Assembly: GCF_000482465.1 (NCBI RefSeq)
Contig: NZ_AXVJ01000025.1
Coordinates: forward strand, 1-64,000
Length of the DNA stretch: 64,000 nucleotides
DNA from: Runella limosa DSM 17973
GTDB taxonomy: Bacteria > Bacteroidota > Bacteroidia > Cytophagales > Spirosomataceae
Direction: 5' to 3'
Positions 52,165 to 60,937 of this stretch are shown piece by piece (position 1 is the stretch's first letter; every line of letters begins with the position of its first letter). The notes beneath the pieces were generated by a model. The model saw nothing but the letters and a program-made list of their open reading frames with translations. It searched no databases and was not told the origin of the DNA. The position numbers were made by a program, and so were the translations under genes.

Positions 52165-53295
52165 ATGAACTCAATTGCACAACTGGCGGTACCCCGCGAG
52201 ATACGGAAATCATTTGCCTTTACTCCCCAAGCCATCTCAGTCGAAATGCCCGAAAATGTGGCTCGGCTTCACTGCAACGAAACTCCTTTCGATTTACCCG
52301 AAGCATTAAAGCAGCAGTTGACCGCCAAAATGGCATCATTGGCATGGAATCAATATCCCGATTTTCACAATACCGAACTCAAAGCGCTCATTGCCCAACA
52401 AGCCAATGTTAGCCCTGAAAATATACTCTTGGGAAATGGCTCTTCACAACTTATCCAACAAATCGTCAGCTGCTTTTCGAAGGTATTTTCAGTCGCTATT
52501 CTCGAAAGCCCTACGTTTACGTTTTACCACCAAGTATGTCAAAACGAACGGATGAGCTATAAAGAGTGGATATTGTCACCCAATACGGGTTTTGACCTTG
52601 CATCTTTTCCTCAAGCGACGGAGCCTGCTTTGGTGGTGTTAACTTCTCCCAACAACCCGACGGGCGCAACACTTCCATTGGCACACCTTCAAACATTGCT
52701 AGAAAAACACCCAGAATGTGTCTTTGTGATTGATGAAGCTTATGGTGATTTTGGGGGAGAAACAGCGCTTTCGTTGGTACAACGCTATGCCAACTTACTC
52801 GTACTCCGTACATTTTCAAAAGGGTATGGTTTGCCTAGTGTTCGTTTCGGTTATGCCGCTGGCAACGCAGCGCTTATCCAATTAGTGAAGAAATATACGA
52901 TTCCTTTTACGGTCAATTGTTTTACGGAAGTTGTTGTTTCAGAAGCACTTACCAACGCAGAATTTATCAAATTCCAACAAGCCAATATCCAACGTATCAA
53001 CAACTTACGCGATTTTGTTTATCAGCTTCTCGACGAAGTGGCTGCTCCTCATACGTTTTCGGTTCAGCCTTCATCGGCCAACTTTTTGTTGCTCCGTTTC
53101 CACGACGAGGATTTATATAATAACCTCAAACTTGCCCTCCAAGCCAACCGTATTTTGGTAGGTTATCCGCTCCAAAACTGCCTCCGCCTTACCATCGGTA
53201 CCGAAGTGGAAATGCACCGAGTGGTACGTCTCCTTAAAAAAACGATGGCGCAGCATAAAAGCCGCGCCATCGAAACAAATGTTGTCTGTAAATAA
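52165..53295 (+). CDS. HisC-like class I/II aminotransferase
   Basis: This 376-residue PLP enzyme shows the histidinol-phosphate aminotransferase pattern. VARLHCNETPFDLPEAL is followed by NILLGNGSSQLIQQI, then LTSPNNPTGATLP (Asn for PLP), FVIDEAYGDFGG (Asp-Tyr) and LRTFSKGYGLPSVRFGY with the PLP lysine and Arg. It lies outside any his operon, so the substrate may be another amino acid or amine. Co-direction and spacing of 68 bases tie it to the GRAS gene. It is convergent with the SxtJ-like gene, 16 bases apart. Confidence 0.85.
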   Translation: MNSIAQLAVPREIRKSFAFTPQAISVEMPENVARLHCNETPFDLPEALKQQLTAKMASLAWNQYPDFHNTELKALIAQQANVSPENILLGNGSSQLIQQIVSCFSKVFSVAILESPTFTFYHQVCQNERMSYKEWILSPNTGFDLASFPQATEPALVVLTSPNNPTGATLPLAHLQTLLEKHPECVFVIDEAYGDFGGETALSLVQRYANLLVLRTFSKGYGLPSVRFGYAAGNAALIQLVKKYTIPFTVNCFTEVVVSEALTNAEFIKFQQANIQRINNLRDFVYQLLDEVAAPHTFSVQPSSANFLLLRFHDEDLYNNLKLALQANRILVGYPLQNCLRLTIGTEVEMHRVVRLLKKTMAQHKSRAIETNVVCK

Positions 53296-53311
53296 GCAAA
53301 AGGGAGATTAA

Positions 53312-53680
53312 CTACCAAATTTGCTCCAAATCTTTGGGTGTATAAGTATGATTTCTTTCTGCATACACCGTATTTGAATCTGGGCGTTTTACGTTCATTG
53401 GGTTTTTGGTAGAAAGGCGATAAAGTGTCGCAATCGGCCACAAAAACACATAAAAGAGAACCGTCAAAATAACGCGTGAGTTAAACCAGCCAAGTCCTTC
53501 CGCAATTTTAAACCAGATTTTAACGATAAAATCGCCAACGATTGGGATAAAAATACTGATAAGTCCCACTGCCCCTGCCGCATACAAAAGATACGTAGCT
53601 GCATTTTTGAAAATAAACGAAAACACCACCAGCCCAGTAACAATCACCAACTGGGCTTTACTTTTTTCTGCTTCTGACAT
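53312..53680 (-). CDS. SxtJ-like small membrane protein
   Basis: This 122-residue protein has two or three membrane helices: VIVTGLVVFSFIFKNA, YLLYAAGAVGLISIFIPIVG, and a third after NSRVILTVLFYVFLWPIATLYRL. The MNSRVLL/PLG-type third helix and the hydrophilic tail are features of the SxtJ family, named from the saxitoxin cluster but found widely next to carbamoyltransferases. Its function is unknown. It is the last gene of the carbamoyltransferase transcript. Confidence 0.75.
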   Translation of the reverse strand: MSEAEKSKAQLVIVTGLVVFSFIFKNAATYLLYAAGAVGLISIFIPIVGDFIVKIWFKIAEGLGWFNSRVILTVLFYVFLWPIATLYRLSTKNPMNVKRPDSNTVYAERNHTYTPKDLEQIW

Positions 53681-53700
53681 TTCGAGGAGATAAGTTATCT

Positions 53701-53749
53701 GTTATCTATTACTGGTTATCAGAATTAAAAATAACCAGTAACAGATAAC
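53701..53749. repeat. 19-bp inverted repeat between the SxtJ-like and DUF5989 genes
   Basis: Arms 53701-53719 and 53731-53749 are inverse complements with a single mismatch, 11 bases apart, with ACTGGTTAT / ATAACCAGT at the core. A partial extra GTTATCT copy precedes it. It could be a transcript-stabilising hairpin or a mobile palindrome. Confidence 0.8.
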
Positions 53750-53755
53750 ATTCAA

Positions 53756-53905
53756 TTAAAACAATGTATAAATGAAAGGTGCTACGGCAGAGCCACCACC
53801 AATCACGATGATGATACCAATCAATAACAAAAGGATGATCATTGGAGCTAACCACCATTTTTTACGTTCTTTCAAGAACGCCAACAAGTCTTTTAGAAAA
53901 TCCAT
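53756..53905 (-). CDS. DUF5989 / SxtK-like membrane peptide (49 aa)
   Basis: This short gene encodes 49 residues starting MDFLKDLLAFLKERKKWW and ending SAVAPFIYTLF, with one membrane helix (about 20-40). The sequence has the hallmark pattern of DUF5989, which includes the saxitoxin-cluster peptide SxtK. It sits between the SGNH genes (108 bases away) and the SxtJ-like gene (75 bases). Genes of this size are easily missed; the good match in sequence and order supports it. Confidence 0.85.
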   Translation of the reverse strand: MDFLKDLLAFLKERKKWWLAPMIILLLLIGIIIVIGGGSAVAPFIYTLF

Positions 53906-54013
53906 TTTTTAAAAACGTTTTATTATAGTGCAAATTTAATCGTTGTTACTAGCCGAGGTTATAAGTAACCTCTAACACTCGCAAAATTAATCGTTATTGC
54001 TCGCCTAACCAAC

Positions 54014-55081
54014 TCAATATGAGCTGCGAATCATATTGTTTTTCAAAACATAGGAGGCCACATTATTGGCAAACACCCGACAACCATCGTCCGTCAAATG
54101 GCAAATATCACAGAAATTTCGACCTTCGCGTGGCAAAAGAGGCATCATATCCATGTAATATACGCCTTTGTTCTCGTTCGCAATTTGTTGCATCATGGCG
54201 CGGTGGGTCAAAATCCCTTTCTCCACTGCCAAGGGTGTTCCCCACGTCCGAATAGGTGATGATAAATCACAGCCCGCATAATCCCATTCTTGGTCTTTAA
54301 AATTTGACTTGCGCCATTTTTCGGGAATGTAATAGGTAAAGTTTACCAAAATAAGTGGCTCTTTCCGCGCCTGCGCTGTTGCTACAATCTGACTCAGATT
54401 TTTTCGATAAGTAGGGGCGGTTTTAACATCAAACGCTTCCGAATAAAAGCGTTCATCGGGTGTATCGTTGACAAAATACCGTTTTCCCACAAGCGTAGAT
54501 GCGTAATTTAAGAACAAGTGAAACGTAAACGGAATCACTGTATAGCGCATCTCGGGGTGTTGTTTTATCAAAGCGATGTCGTGGTACCAGCGCACGTGGG
54601 TATAATCAGAGCGAAACAGCGATGCAGGTATATTGTTGAAACGAGTCTCGTTAATTCCTTCATAAAAAACCACCAAATCGAAGCGTTTGTCTCCCAACAT
54701 CTTGTATTTATACAAGTTATCGTTGGTATTATGACCCAAATTGGCTAAGTTAAAGTACCGAACTTTAGACGTATTCAGTCCTTTTCGTAGCGAATCTTGC
54801 AGATAGCGAGCTACTTTACTCCTCCATTCATCAGCCACAACCGACCCACCCAAAATAAGCACATCCAACGAATCATTATCCGTTGAAATAGTCGAATTTT
54901 GAACAAGTTTCAATTCCTTATAAAAGTGTTCCTCAACGGCTAAGTCAGGTCTAACAAAAGGAATTTCTTTACTGATTTTTAGAGTGAGACGAAAAGCTAG
55001 TTCGCAAAAAAGTCCAATCAATACGATGGTAATTAACGCAAACAAACCTTTCTGCCTCGCACTGTTACGGGGTGCTTGCAT
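54014..55081 (-). CDS. SGNH/GDSL-fold membrane-anchored protein, member 2
   Basis: This protein (355 residues from the ATG at 55081) has an N-terminal membrane anchor (FALITIVLIGLFCELAFRL) and an outer domain with SGNH traits. These are VLILGGSVVADEW (block I, with the Ser in GGS), NLANLGHNTNDN (Gly/Asn block), and ICHLTDDGCRVFA (block V, His with a nearby Asp). It overlaps the preceding SGNH gene by 17 bases and is translated after it. Such pairs modify cell-envelope polysaccharides, for example by deacylation or transfer of acyl groups. The carbamoyltransferase at the head of the transcript suggests a shared polymer. Confidence 0.75.
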   Translation of the reverse strand: MQAPRNSARQKGLFALITIVLIGLFCELAFRLTLKISKEIPFVRPDLAVEEHFYKELKLVQNSTISTDNDSLDVLILGGSVVADEWRSKVARYLQDSLRKGLNTSKVRYFNLANLGHNTNDNLYKYKMLGDKRFDLVVFYEGINETRFNNIPASLFRSDYTHVRWYHDIALIKQHPEMRYTVIPFTFHLFLNYASTLVGKRYFVNDTPDERFYSEAFDVKTAPTYRKNLSQIVATAQARKEPLILVNFTYYIPEKWRKSNFKDQEWDYAGCDLSSPIRTWGTPLAVEKGILTHRAMMQQIANENKGVYYMDMMPLLPREGRNFCDICHLTDDGCRVFANNVASYVLKNNMIRSSY

Positions 55082-56198
55082 GAATCTGTTTATATAATAA
55101 GTCGGCAATCAACGCATTTACTTTGGCGCTTGCATGACCATCGTTTTTACCCACAATTCGTTCCTTTGGGGGAATACTGCCCAAATAATCACTAAGGCGA
55201 ACGACTGGAATCTTCTGATTTATGAAAAAGTCTTCAATGGGTTTGGTATAACCATTGCTTTTTTCAACGTTCTGTAAAAACGGCACCATCACCACGTACA
55301 TTGGAGCGTTGTTTTGGCGCGCATAGTCCACAATTTTTTGCAAATCGCGCAAGTGCGGGTTCAGAATTGTTGTATCGGTATATGATTTTTGAACAAAATC
55401 GGTAATCGACGCAGGAGGCATGTGCGGAAACTGCCAATAAAGGTAGTTGGGAAAATAAAAACGCATCACCAACGAGCCCGCTCCTGGGATTGTAATATCA
55501 TCGTAAGGTTGGAATTGTGCCAAAGTCAACTTAGCATCCCGCGCTGCTTTTTCAATATCGTTCGGGAAATATTCCAACACCAATACTTCGGGCTTTACGG
55601 GAAACTTCTGCAAACGCTGAAACTCATCACGCGTGTCTGAACCTGAAACGCCCAAATTGTACACGGCATATTTATCTGTGCCCAATTTTTGTTCTAGCTG
55701 ATCAGAAAAACGGTCTTCCGTATTTTCCAAGCCGTGGCCTGCCGCAAACGAGTCACCCAAAACCAGTACCTTCTTTTTCTTTTCGGCATTTGTTTTAGGA
55801 AAATCGCGGTAACCCTCAGATGTGATGGGACGCCAATATTTGGCAAACCAAATCTGAGAGGCTTTGCTAAGGTCACCTTCGTGGCTCTGCGAAATAAACA
55901 TGAAGGTGATTTCCAACAATCCCACCAACCAGACCACCATAATCCCCAAGGTGGCAATATTAGCGACCAGTTTGTTGCTCTTTTCGTTTTTGATTACCCC
56001 GTAATAAAACATGCGGAGCAATTCTACCAACACCAAAAGCAAAGTCATGGCCTTGGCAAGACGAATGTAGAAGTTATCAACTAACCCTGCGTAGGGGTAG
56101 TCAAATTTGATATTCCATTTGTCAGGGAAAAACAACAAGACAAATGGAATACCAAGCAATAAAAGTCTAAAAACAGACGTGACGAGTTTTGAAGCCAT
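55065..56198 (-). CDS. SGNH/GDSL-fold membrane-anchored protein, member 1
   Basis: This 377-residue protein has three N-terminal membrane helices (about 8-25, 48-66, 80-101), then an outer SGNH domain with VLVLGDSFAAGHGL (Ser), NLGVSGSDT (Gly), LEYFPNDIE (Asn) and KNDGHASAKVN (Asp and His near the C-terminus). All four blocks are present, so it is likely an active esterase or acyltransferase on the outer face. It lies 3 bases after the carbamoyltransferase gene and overlaps the next SGNH gene by 17 bases. Confidence 0.82.
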   Translation of the reverse strand: MASKLVTSVFRLLLLGIPFVLLFFPDKWNIKFDYPYAGLVDNFYIRLAKAMTLLLVLVELLRMFYYGVIKNEKSNKLVANIATLGIMVVWLVGLLEITFMFISQSHEGDLSKASQIWFAKYWRPITSEGYRDFPKTNAEKKKKVLVLGDSFAAGHGLENTEDRFSDQLEQKLGTDKYAVYNLGVSGSDTRDEFQRLQKFPVKPEVLVLEYFPNDIEKAARDAKLTLAQFQPYDDITIPGAGSLVMRFYFPNYLYWQFPHMPPASITDFVQKSYTDTTILNPHLRDLQKIVDYARQNNAPMYVVMVPFLQNVEKSNGYTKPIEDFFINQKIPVVRLSDYLGSIPPKERIVGKNDGHASAKVNALIADLLYKQIHASTP

Positions 56199-56201
56199 TG
56201 T

Positions 56202-58064
56202 TTAATCGAGGACAAACTCTTCTTTCCAGTTATCGGTATCTTGCCATTCGGGCTGCTGACGTTTGTCAAACAAATAGTTACCTACCGCCAAGTAGTCCAT
56301 CTCGGTACGCATGAAACAGCGATAGGCATCATTTGGCGTGCTAACGATAGGCTCCCCACGTACGTTGAAACTGGTGTTCACGATTACTCCGTAGCCTGTC
56401 AACTTCTCAAAATCGCTGATAAGCTGGTAGTAGCGTGGATTGGTATCTTGGTGAACGGTCTGAATCCGTGCCGAGAAGTCGATGTGGGTAATAGAGGGCA
56501 AATCAGAGCGCAAATAATACAACTTGTTACGTAAGTCGAATCCATCAAAGTCTTTTGGCAAAGGTTTGCGACGCGAATCTTTGACGGGGTGAACCAGCAA
56601 CATGTACGGTGAGATTCCCTCGTAGTCAAAATAATCGCCTACTTTTTCCGCCAACACCGAAGGCGCAAACGGACGGAACGACTCGCGGTATTTGATTTTT
56701 ACGTTGAGTTTTTTCTGCATTTCGGCATTGCGTGGGTCACCCAAAATACTGCGCGCTCCCAATGCCCGTGGCCCAAATTCCATACGGCCTTGCACCCAAC
56801 CTACTACATTTCCATCTGCCAAAATCTGAGCAACCTCTTTGGTTAGGTCATCCAATTTGTCAAAATGTTTGTAAGAGGCTTTGTATTTTTTCGCGACAAG
56901 CTCCACGTCGATATCCGAGAAAGTAGGCCCTAAATAAGAACCTTTCATGGCATCACGAGTATAGTTAATGACGCGTTTTTGGTCAAAATAAATATAATAA
57001 CCCGTCAAAGCAGCTCCTAACGCCCCACCCGCATCACCTGCGGCGGGTTGGATATATACTTCTTTGAAAACGTTCGATTTTTGTAATTTTCCGTTCGATA
57101 CGCAGTTGAGCGCTACCCCACCAGCCAAACATAAATAATCAGCACCAGTGAGGCGTTTGGCTTCTTGCGCCATTTTCACTACCACTTCTTCGGTCACGCG
57201 CTGAATCGCCAACCCAAGGTTACAGTGATGGGCTTCGAGCGGATCTTCAGGACGGCGGGTTTTCATGCCAAACATGCGCTCCCACTCACCTTCGTTTACC
57301 ATTTTTAAGCCTGTTGCATAGTCAAAGTAGCGTTGGTCTAACCAAATAGAACCGTCTTCTTTGATTTCAATCAGTTCTTTTTTGATGGTCTCGATGTATT
57401 TATCAACTTCGGGAGCAGTGGGGTTGCCATAAGGCGCCAATCCCATCAATTTGTACTCTCCCGAGTTTACTCTAAACCCTAAGAAATAGGTAAAAGCAGA
57501 ATACAATAACCCCAACGAGTGCGGAAACCTCAATTCTTTGAGAATTGACATCTTGTTTCCTTCACCCAAACAGATAGAAGCGGTAGCCCACTCACCCACC
57601 CCGTCGATGGTCAAGACTGCTGCCTTTTCGTAGGGAGATGGATAGTAAGCACTTGCTGCGTGCGATAAGTGGTGCTCAGGGAACAGAAGCTTAACGGGCT
57701 TCTTTTTGTCGTAACCTATTTTTTCTAATTCCTCGTTGATAAGGCGCTTCAAGAACATTTTTTCTTTGATCCACACAGGAATCGCCGTAATAAATGACTT
57801 CAATCCCTTAGGAGCAAAGGTATAATAGGTTTCGAGCAAGCGCTCAAATTTCAAAAGGGGCTTGTCATAGAAGACAATAGCGTCCAATTCATTGAGGGTA
57901 GTTCCACCGTATTCTAAACAGTATTTGACCGCATTGGTAGGGAAATTAGGGTCATGTTTTTTGCGAGTGAAACGCTCTTCTTGTGCTGCTGCTACAATTT
58001 CGCCGTTATCGATGAGGGCGGCTGCGGAGTCGTGATAAAATGCTGAAATTCCAAGGATTTTCAT
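56202..58064 (-). CDS. NodU/CmcH/SxtI-family O-carbamoyltransferase
   Basis: This 620-residue enzyme starts MKILGISAFYHDSAAALIDNG. It has the N-terminal Kae1-like fold with EERFTRKKHDPNFP and HHLSHAASAYY, then VLTIDGVGEW. The C-terminal part carries NVVGWVQGRMEFGPRALGARSILGDPR and ends with NVRGEPIVSTPNDA. This family transfers a carbamoyl group from carbamoyl phosphate to a hydroxyl, as in NodU (Nod factor), CmcH (cephem) and SxtI (saxitoxin). The substrate here is unknown; the SGNH, SxtJ-like and DUF5989 genes in the same direction suggest an envelope or polysaccharide target. A very good promoter lies at 58088-58119. Confidence 0.92.
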   Translation of the reverse strand: MKILGISAFYHDSAAALIDNGEIVAAAQEERFTRKKHDPNFPTNAVKYCLEYGGTTLNELDAIVFYDKPLLKFERLLETYYTFAPKGLKSFITAIPVWIKEKMFLKRLINEELEKIGYDKKKPVKLLFPEHHLSHAASAYYPSPYEKAAVLTIDGVGEWATASICLGEGNKMSILKELRFPHSLGLLYSAFTYFLGFRVNSGEYKLMGLAPYGNPTAPEVDKYIETIKKELIEIKEDGSIWLDQRYFDYATGLKMVNEGEWERMFGMKTRRPEDPLEAHHCNLGLAIQRVTEEVVVKMAQEAKRLTGADYLCLAGGVALNCVSNGKLQKSNVFKEVYIQPAAGDAGGALGAALTGYYIYFDQKRVINYTRDAMKGSYLGPTFSDIDVELVAKKYKASYKHFDKLDDLTKEVAQILADGNVVGWVQGRMEFGPRALGARSILGDPRNAEMQKKLNVKIKYRESFRPFAPSVLAEKVGDYFDYEGISPYMLLVHPVKDSRRKPLPKDFDGFDLRNKLYYLRSDLPSITHIDFSARIQTVHQDTNPRYYQLISDFEKLTGYGVIVNTSFNVRGEPIVSTPNDAYRCFMRTEMDYLAVGNYLFDKRQQPEWQDTDNWKEEFVLD

Positions 58065-58087
58065 TCAACCAGAATTATATAAGGCAA

Positions 58088-58119
58088 CAAAACTACGCAG
58101 GATTACCTAATATTTCAAA
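58088..58119 (-). promoter_or_regulatory. Promoter of the carbamoyltransferase operon
   Basis: On the minus strand TTTG (58119-58116) and TAGTTTTG (58095-58088) fit TTTG-N20-TAnnTTTG exactly. The leader to the ATG at 58064 is about 20 nt. It is back to back with the ppx promoter. Confidence 0.65.
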
Positions 58120-58160
58120 AAATTAGGAAATAGGTTATTTAATGGTAGCTCTTTCCCGTT

Positions 58161-58168
58161 TACTTTTG
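58161..58168 (+). promoter_or_regulatory. -7 box for the ppx gene
   Basis: TACTTTTG matches TAnnTTTG; a TTTA at 58138-58141 gives a weak -33 at 19 bases. The TTG start codon of the gene follows at 58192. Confidence 0.45.
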
Positions 58169-58191
58169 CAAAAACTTAAATTGAGACAAAA

Positions 58192-59070
58192 TTGAAAATA
58201 GCAGCAATTGATATTGGCTCAAACGCGGCACGTTTGCAAATTTCATCGGTTCTGAAAGATGGCGGTTACACCAGTTTCAAAAAGGTAGAGTACGTCCGTT
58301 TTCCACTCCGCTTAGGGCATGATGTGTTTACTTACGGCAGTCTGACTCCCGAAAGCCAAGAACGCACCATCAAACTCATGAAGTGTTACAAGCTGTTACT
58401 GGAGCTTCATGAAGTGGAAGGATACATGGCTTGCGCCACCTCCGCCATGCGCGAATCAGCCAATGGGCACGAGGTAGTTGAACGCATTGCCCATGAAACA
58501 GGAATAAAAATTCACATCATCGACGGTAGCAAAGAGGCCGAACTTATCAATAATGTGGTGGTTCAGGCCCTGGTAGATGGACAATACCTCCACATCGACG
58601 TAGGCGGTGGTAGTACGGAGTTGAACCTGTATTTTAACCGTCAAAAAGTGGCTTCAAAGTCCTTTAAGATTGGTTCAGTACGGCTGCTCGAAGGCAAGGA
58701 AAGCAAAGGGGCTTGGCAAAAAATGGAACGCTGGATTGAAGAAAACGTGGACAGCTATGAACCTGTAAAGGCAGTAGGAACGGGCGGCAATATTTCTAAG
58801 CTTTTTAACTTGGTCTCAAAAACGTCCGATAACGCAACGTCTGTCGAAGAGCTTACCCGAATGCGCGACTACATTTCTTCCTTTAGCCAAGAAGACCGCG
58901 TCCATAAACTTCGCCTCAACGCCGACCGTGCCGACGTCATCGTACCTGCTTCCGACATCTACATTTCGGTGATGAAGTGGGCGGGAGCGTCCGAAATTAT
59001 CGTTCCTGACTTGGGACTAAAAGATGGAATTATCCAGTTGGTGTACGAAAATTTGTGTAAAAACAGATAG
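58192..59070 (+). CDS. Ppx/GppA exopolyphosphatase-like protein
   Basis: The TTG start at 58192 is chosen because the conserved family start (KIAAIDIGSNAARLQ) begins right after it. The 292-residue protein has the phosphate-1 motif IDIGSNA, the acidic ATSAMRESANG segment, HIDVGGGSTELNLY (phosphate-2) and AVGTGGNISKL. It is shorter than E. coli Ppx and lacks the C-terminal HD domain, as is usual in Bacteroidota. Ppx degrades polyphosphate and GppA converts pppGpp to ppGpp; which of these it does cannot be told. It is divergent from the carbamoyltransferase operon. Confidence 0.88.
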   Translation: MKIAAIDIGSNAARLQISSVLKDGGYTSFKKVEYVRFPLRLGHDVFTYGSLTPESQERTIKLMKCYKLLLELHEVEGYMACATSAMRESANGHEVVERIAHETGIKIHIIDGSKEAELINNVVVQALVDGQYLHIDVGGGSTELNLYFNRQKVASKSFKIGSVRLLEGKESKGAWQKMERWIEENVDSYEPVKAVGTGGNISKLFNLVSKTSDNATSVEELTRMRDYISSFSQEDRVHKLRLNADRADVIVPASDIYISVMKWAGASEIIVPDLGLKDGIIQLVYENLCKNR

Positions 59071-59112
59071 GCGTTTGGCTAAAAATTTTACAATAAAATA
59101 ACGTCAATCAGA

Positions 59113-59163
59113 AGACATCCCAAGTTTGTTTGGCATCAATCATCAAACTTGGGGTGTCTTTTT
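59113..59163 (+). terminator. Terminator downstream of ppx (bidirectional)
   Basis: AGACATCCCAAGTTTG (59113-59128) pairs with CAAACTTGGGGTGTCT (59144-59159), followed by TTTTT. It lies between the convergent ppx and sterol-desaturase genes and overlaps the end of the latter. Confidence 0.8.
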
Positions 59164-59925
59164 GTCAAAAAGTTTTTCGTAATCAGGGCTTTCGGTTTTA
59201 CCCCATTTGTCCCAAAAGGTAAAATACAGTCCATAGTTGTACTTAAATTGCGAATGATGTAGGCTATGGTGCGTGGCTCCTATCCACCATTTTCCAAACC
59301 AATGCCGATGAAAATCGCGGGGATAAAGCTCCGTATTCAGGTGATTGATAACGCTCGTAGTAGTCATTATGAGCAAAATAACCACAATCGCGCTGTAATG
59401 AAGGGGAATCACAAACGTCAACGCAGGCAGAACTAACGCCTGTAAAATACTTTCTGTCGGGTGAAAAGAGAAAGAGGTCCACGCGGAGGTAGTGATGCTA
59501 TCGTGGTGGGCTTTGTGTACCCACTTATATACCTTTGGGTGGTGCATCCAGCGATGAAGCCAGTAATAATAGGTTTCGTGCAAAAACAAAACTAGGCCAA
59601 TACTAAACACAAACCACAGAACAGAATATTGGCTAAAATCGGTGTAAATTTTTGTGTATCCCTTTTGCCAAAGCACCACCATGGCCGTGCCTACAACGGC
59701 AAAAATGACTGATGTAACCAACGAAAATCCAATTTCTCGCCAATGTTGTTCGGGACGGCGAGGTCGTAAATTGACTTCTCTTGGCTGAAAATAAGCTTGG
59801 TATTTTACTTTAAATAAGTAGTAAAACAAGGCAGCAATGAGCACATAGCGCCCAAAAATGCCTAAAAACATATAGAAAGCCGTTTGGGCAAAAATATTGG
59901 GTTGGGCAAAATCAATGGTTTCCAT
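59143..59925 (-). CDS. Sterol desaturase / fatty acid hydroxylase superfamily protein
   Basis: The start at 59925 (METIDFAQPNIF) is preferred to the ATG 45 bases upstream, which adds a Cys-rich tail. The 260-residue integral membrane protein has the di-iron histidine motifs of PF04116: LHETYYYWLHRWMHH, HKAHHDS, and HRHWFGKWWIGATHHSLHHSQF (about 205-226). Family members hydroxylate or desaturate sterols, carotenoids and fatty acids; Bacteroidota enzymes act on fatty acids, hopanoids or carotenoids. It lies 48 bases from the sua5 gene in the same direction. Its 3' end runs into the terminator hairpin. Confidence 0.88.
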   Translation of the reverse strand: METIDFAQPNIFAQTAFYMFLGIFGRYVLIAALFYYLFKVKYQAYFQPREVNLRPRRPEQHWREIGFSLVTSVIFAVVGTAMVVLWQKGYTKIYTDFSQYSVLWFVFSIGLVLFLHETYYYWLHRWMHHPKVYKWVHKAHHDSITTSAWTSFSFHPTESILQALVLPALTFVIPLHYSAIVVILLIMTTTSVINHLNTELYPRDFHRHWFGKWWIGATHHSLHHSQFKYNYGLYFTFWDKWGKTESPDYEKLFDKKTPQV

Positions 59926-59973
59926 GTTGGGATAACTACAAGGGCAAGCCAGGTGTTTAAGAAAAAACAAGTT

Positions 59974-60933
59974 CTATTCCCGAACCGCTGCTCGGCGGAT
60001 GCGGTCATTGATGGCTCTCCCCAAATCTTTTTCGGGCAAAAGTTCAGTACAAATTACCTCGACCTCAAGCGCATCAAGTTGGCGCATATACGCAAACAGG
60101 TGCTTGGCTGCCTCCGCATAACTGCCCGACGGTGATAAAACGCGCTGATGCTCGGCAGAAACCAGCGGAGAAGTATCTTTAAAGGTCAAATAACCCACTT
60201 TTTGAGCGTCATACGCTTTCAATACGTCCGCCAATGAGTTAATAAAGAGCGATTTTCGGGGAGAATAATGGCTTTTTAACATACCTGGTGCTTTGGGATT
60301 GGAGCTTGAATATGCCACCAAACGAACGGGACCAACCACATTTTCAATGGCCTCAACCGATGCTCCACCCAAACGATATACTACCGTTTCTTCTTCTTCA
60401 AAACCCACAATCGTCGATTCGATTCCAACTTGACTGGCACCTCCATCCAAAATGTAAGGTATTTTTTTACCCAACTGTTTATCAACGTGTTGCGCCGACG
60501 TCGGGCTAATGTAGCCGAAAGGGTTAGCACTGGGCGCTGCCAATGGAAAATCAAGTTCGGAGAGTAACTCCAGCGTCAGAGGATGGTTCGGAATGCGTAC
60601 CGCTACTGTTCCCAAGCCTGATGTGACTAAATCAGAAATGGCCTCTGACTTTGGCAAGAGCAATGTCAATGGCCCAGGCCAAAATGCTTCGGCCAGTTGT
60701 TGGGCTTTGGGTGGGAAATCAGCTACAAACGTTTTGACTTTCTCCAACGAATTGGTATGCACAATCAGTGGATCAAATTGTGGGCGATTTTTAACCCTAA
60801 AAATTTGAAGAACAGCGTCATCATTCAACGCATTTCCCGCCAAACCATAGACTGTTTCGGTCGGAATCCCCACCACTTCTCCCGCTTCAAGGAGTTTTTT
60901 TACTGCTAAAATATCTGTTCCTATCATTGCCAT
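59974..60933 (-). CDS. L-threonylcarbamoyladenylate synthase (Sua5 type)
   Basis: This 319-residue protein has the YrdC/Sua5 core (about 5-190) with VVGIPTETVYGLAGNAL, RVKNRPQFDPLIVH, FWPGPLTLLL and LPLAAPSANPFGYISPTSA-like segments. A C-terminal Sua5 domain follows (about 205-319, with APGMLKSHYSPRK). It makes threonylcarbamoyl-AMP for the t6A modification of tRNA; the two-domain form is the Sua5 type (not short TsaC). A -7 box at 60945-60938 lies directly before the first ATG, so the mRNA may be leaderless; the second Met (60927) is an alternative start. Confidence 0.92.
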   Translation of the reverse strand: MAMIGTDILAVKKLLEAGEVVGIPTETVYGLAGNALNDDAVLQIFRVKNRPQFDPLIVHTNSLEKVKTFVADFPPKAQQLAEAFWPGPLTLLLPKSEAISDLVTSGLGTVAVRIPNHPLTLELLSELDFPLAAPSANPFGYISPTSAQHVDKQLGKKIPYILDGGASQVGIESTIVGFEEEETVVYRLGGASVEAIENVVGPVRLVAYSSSNPKAPGMLKSHYSPRKSLFINSLADVLKAYDAQKVGYLTFKDTSPLVSAEHQRVLSPSGSYAEAAKHLFAYMRQLDALEVEVICTELLPEKDLGRAINDRIRRAAVRE

Positions 60934-60937
60934 GCTG

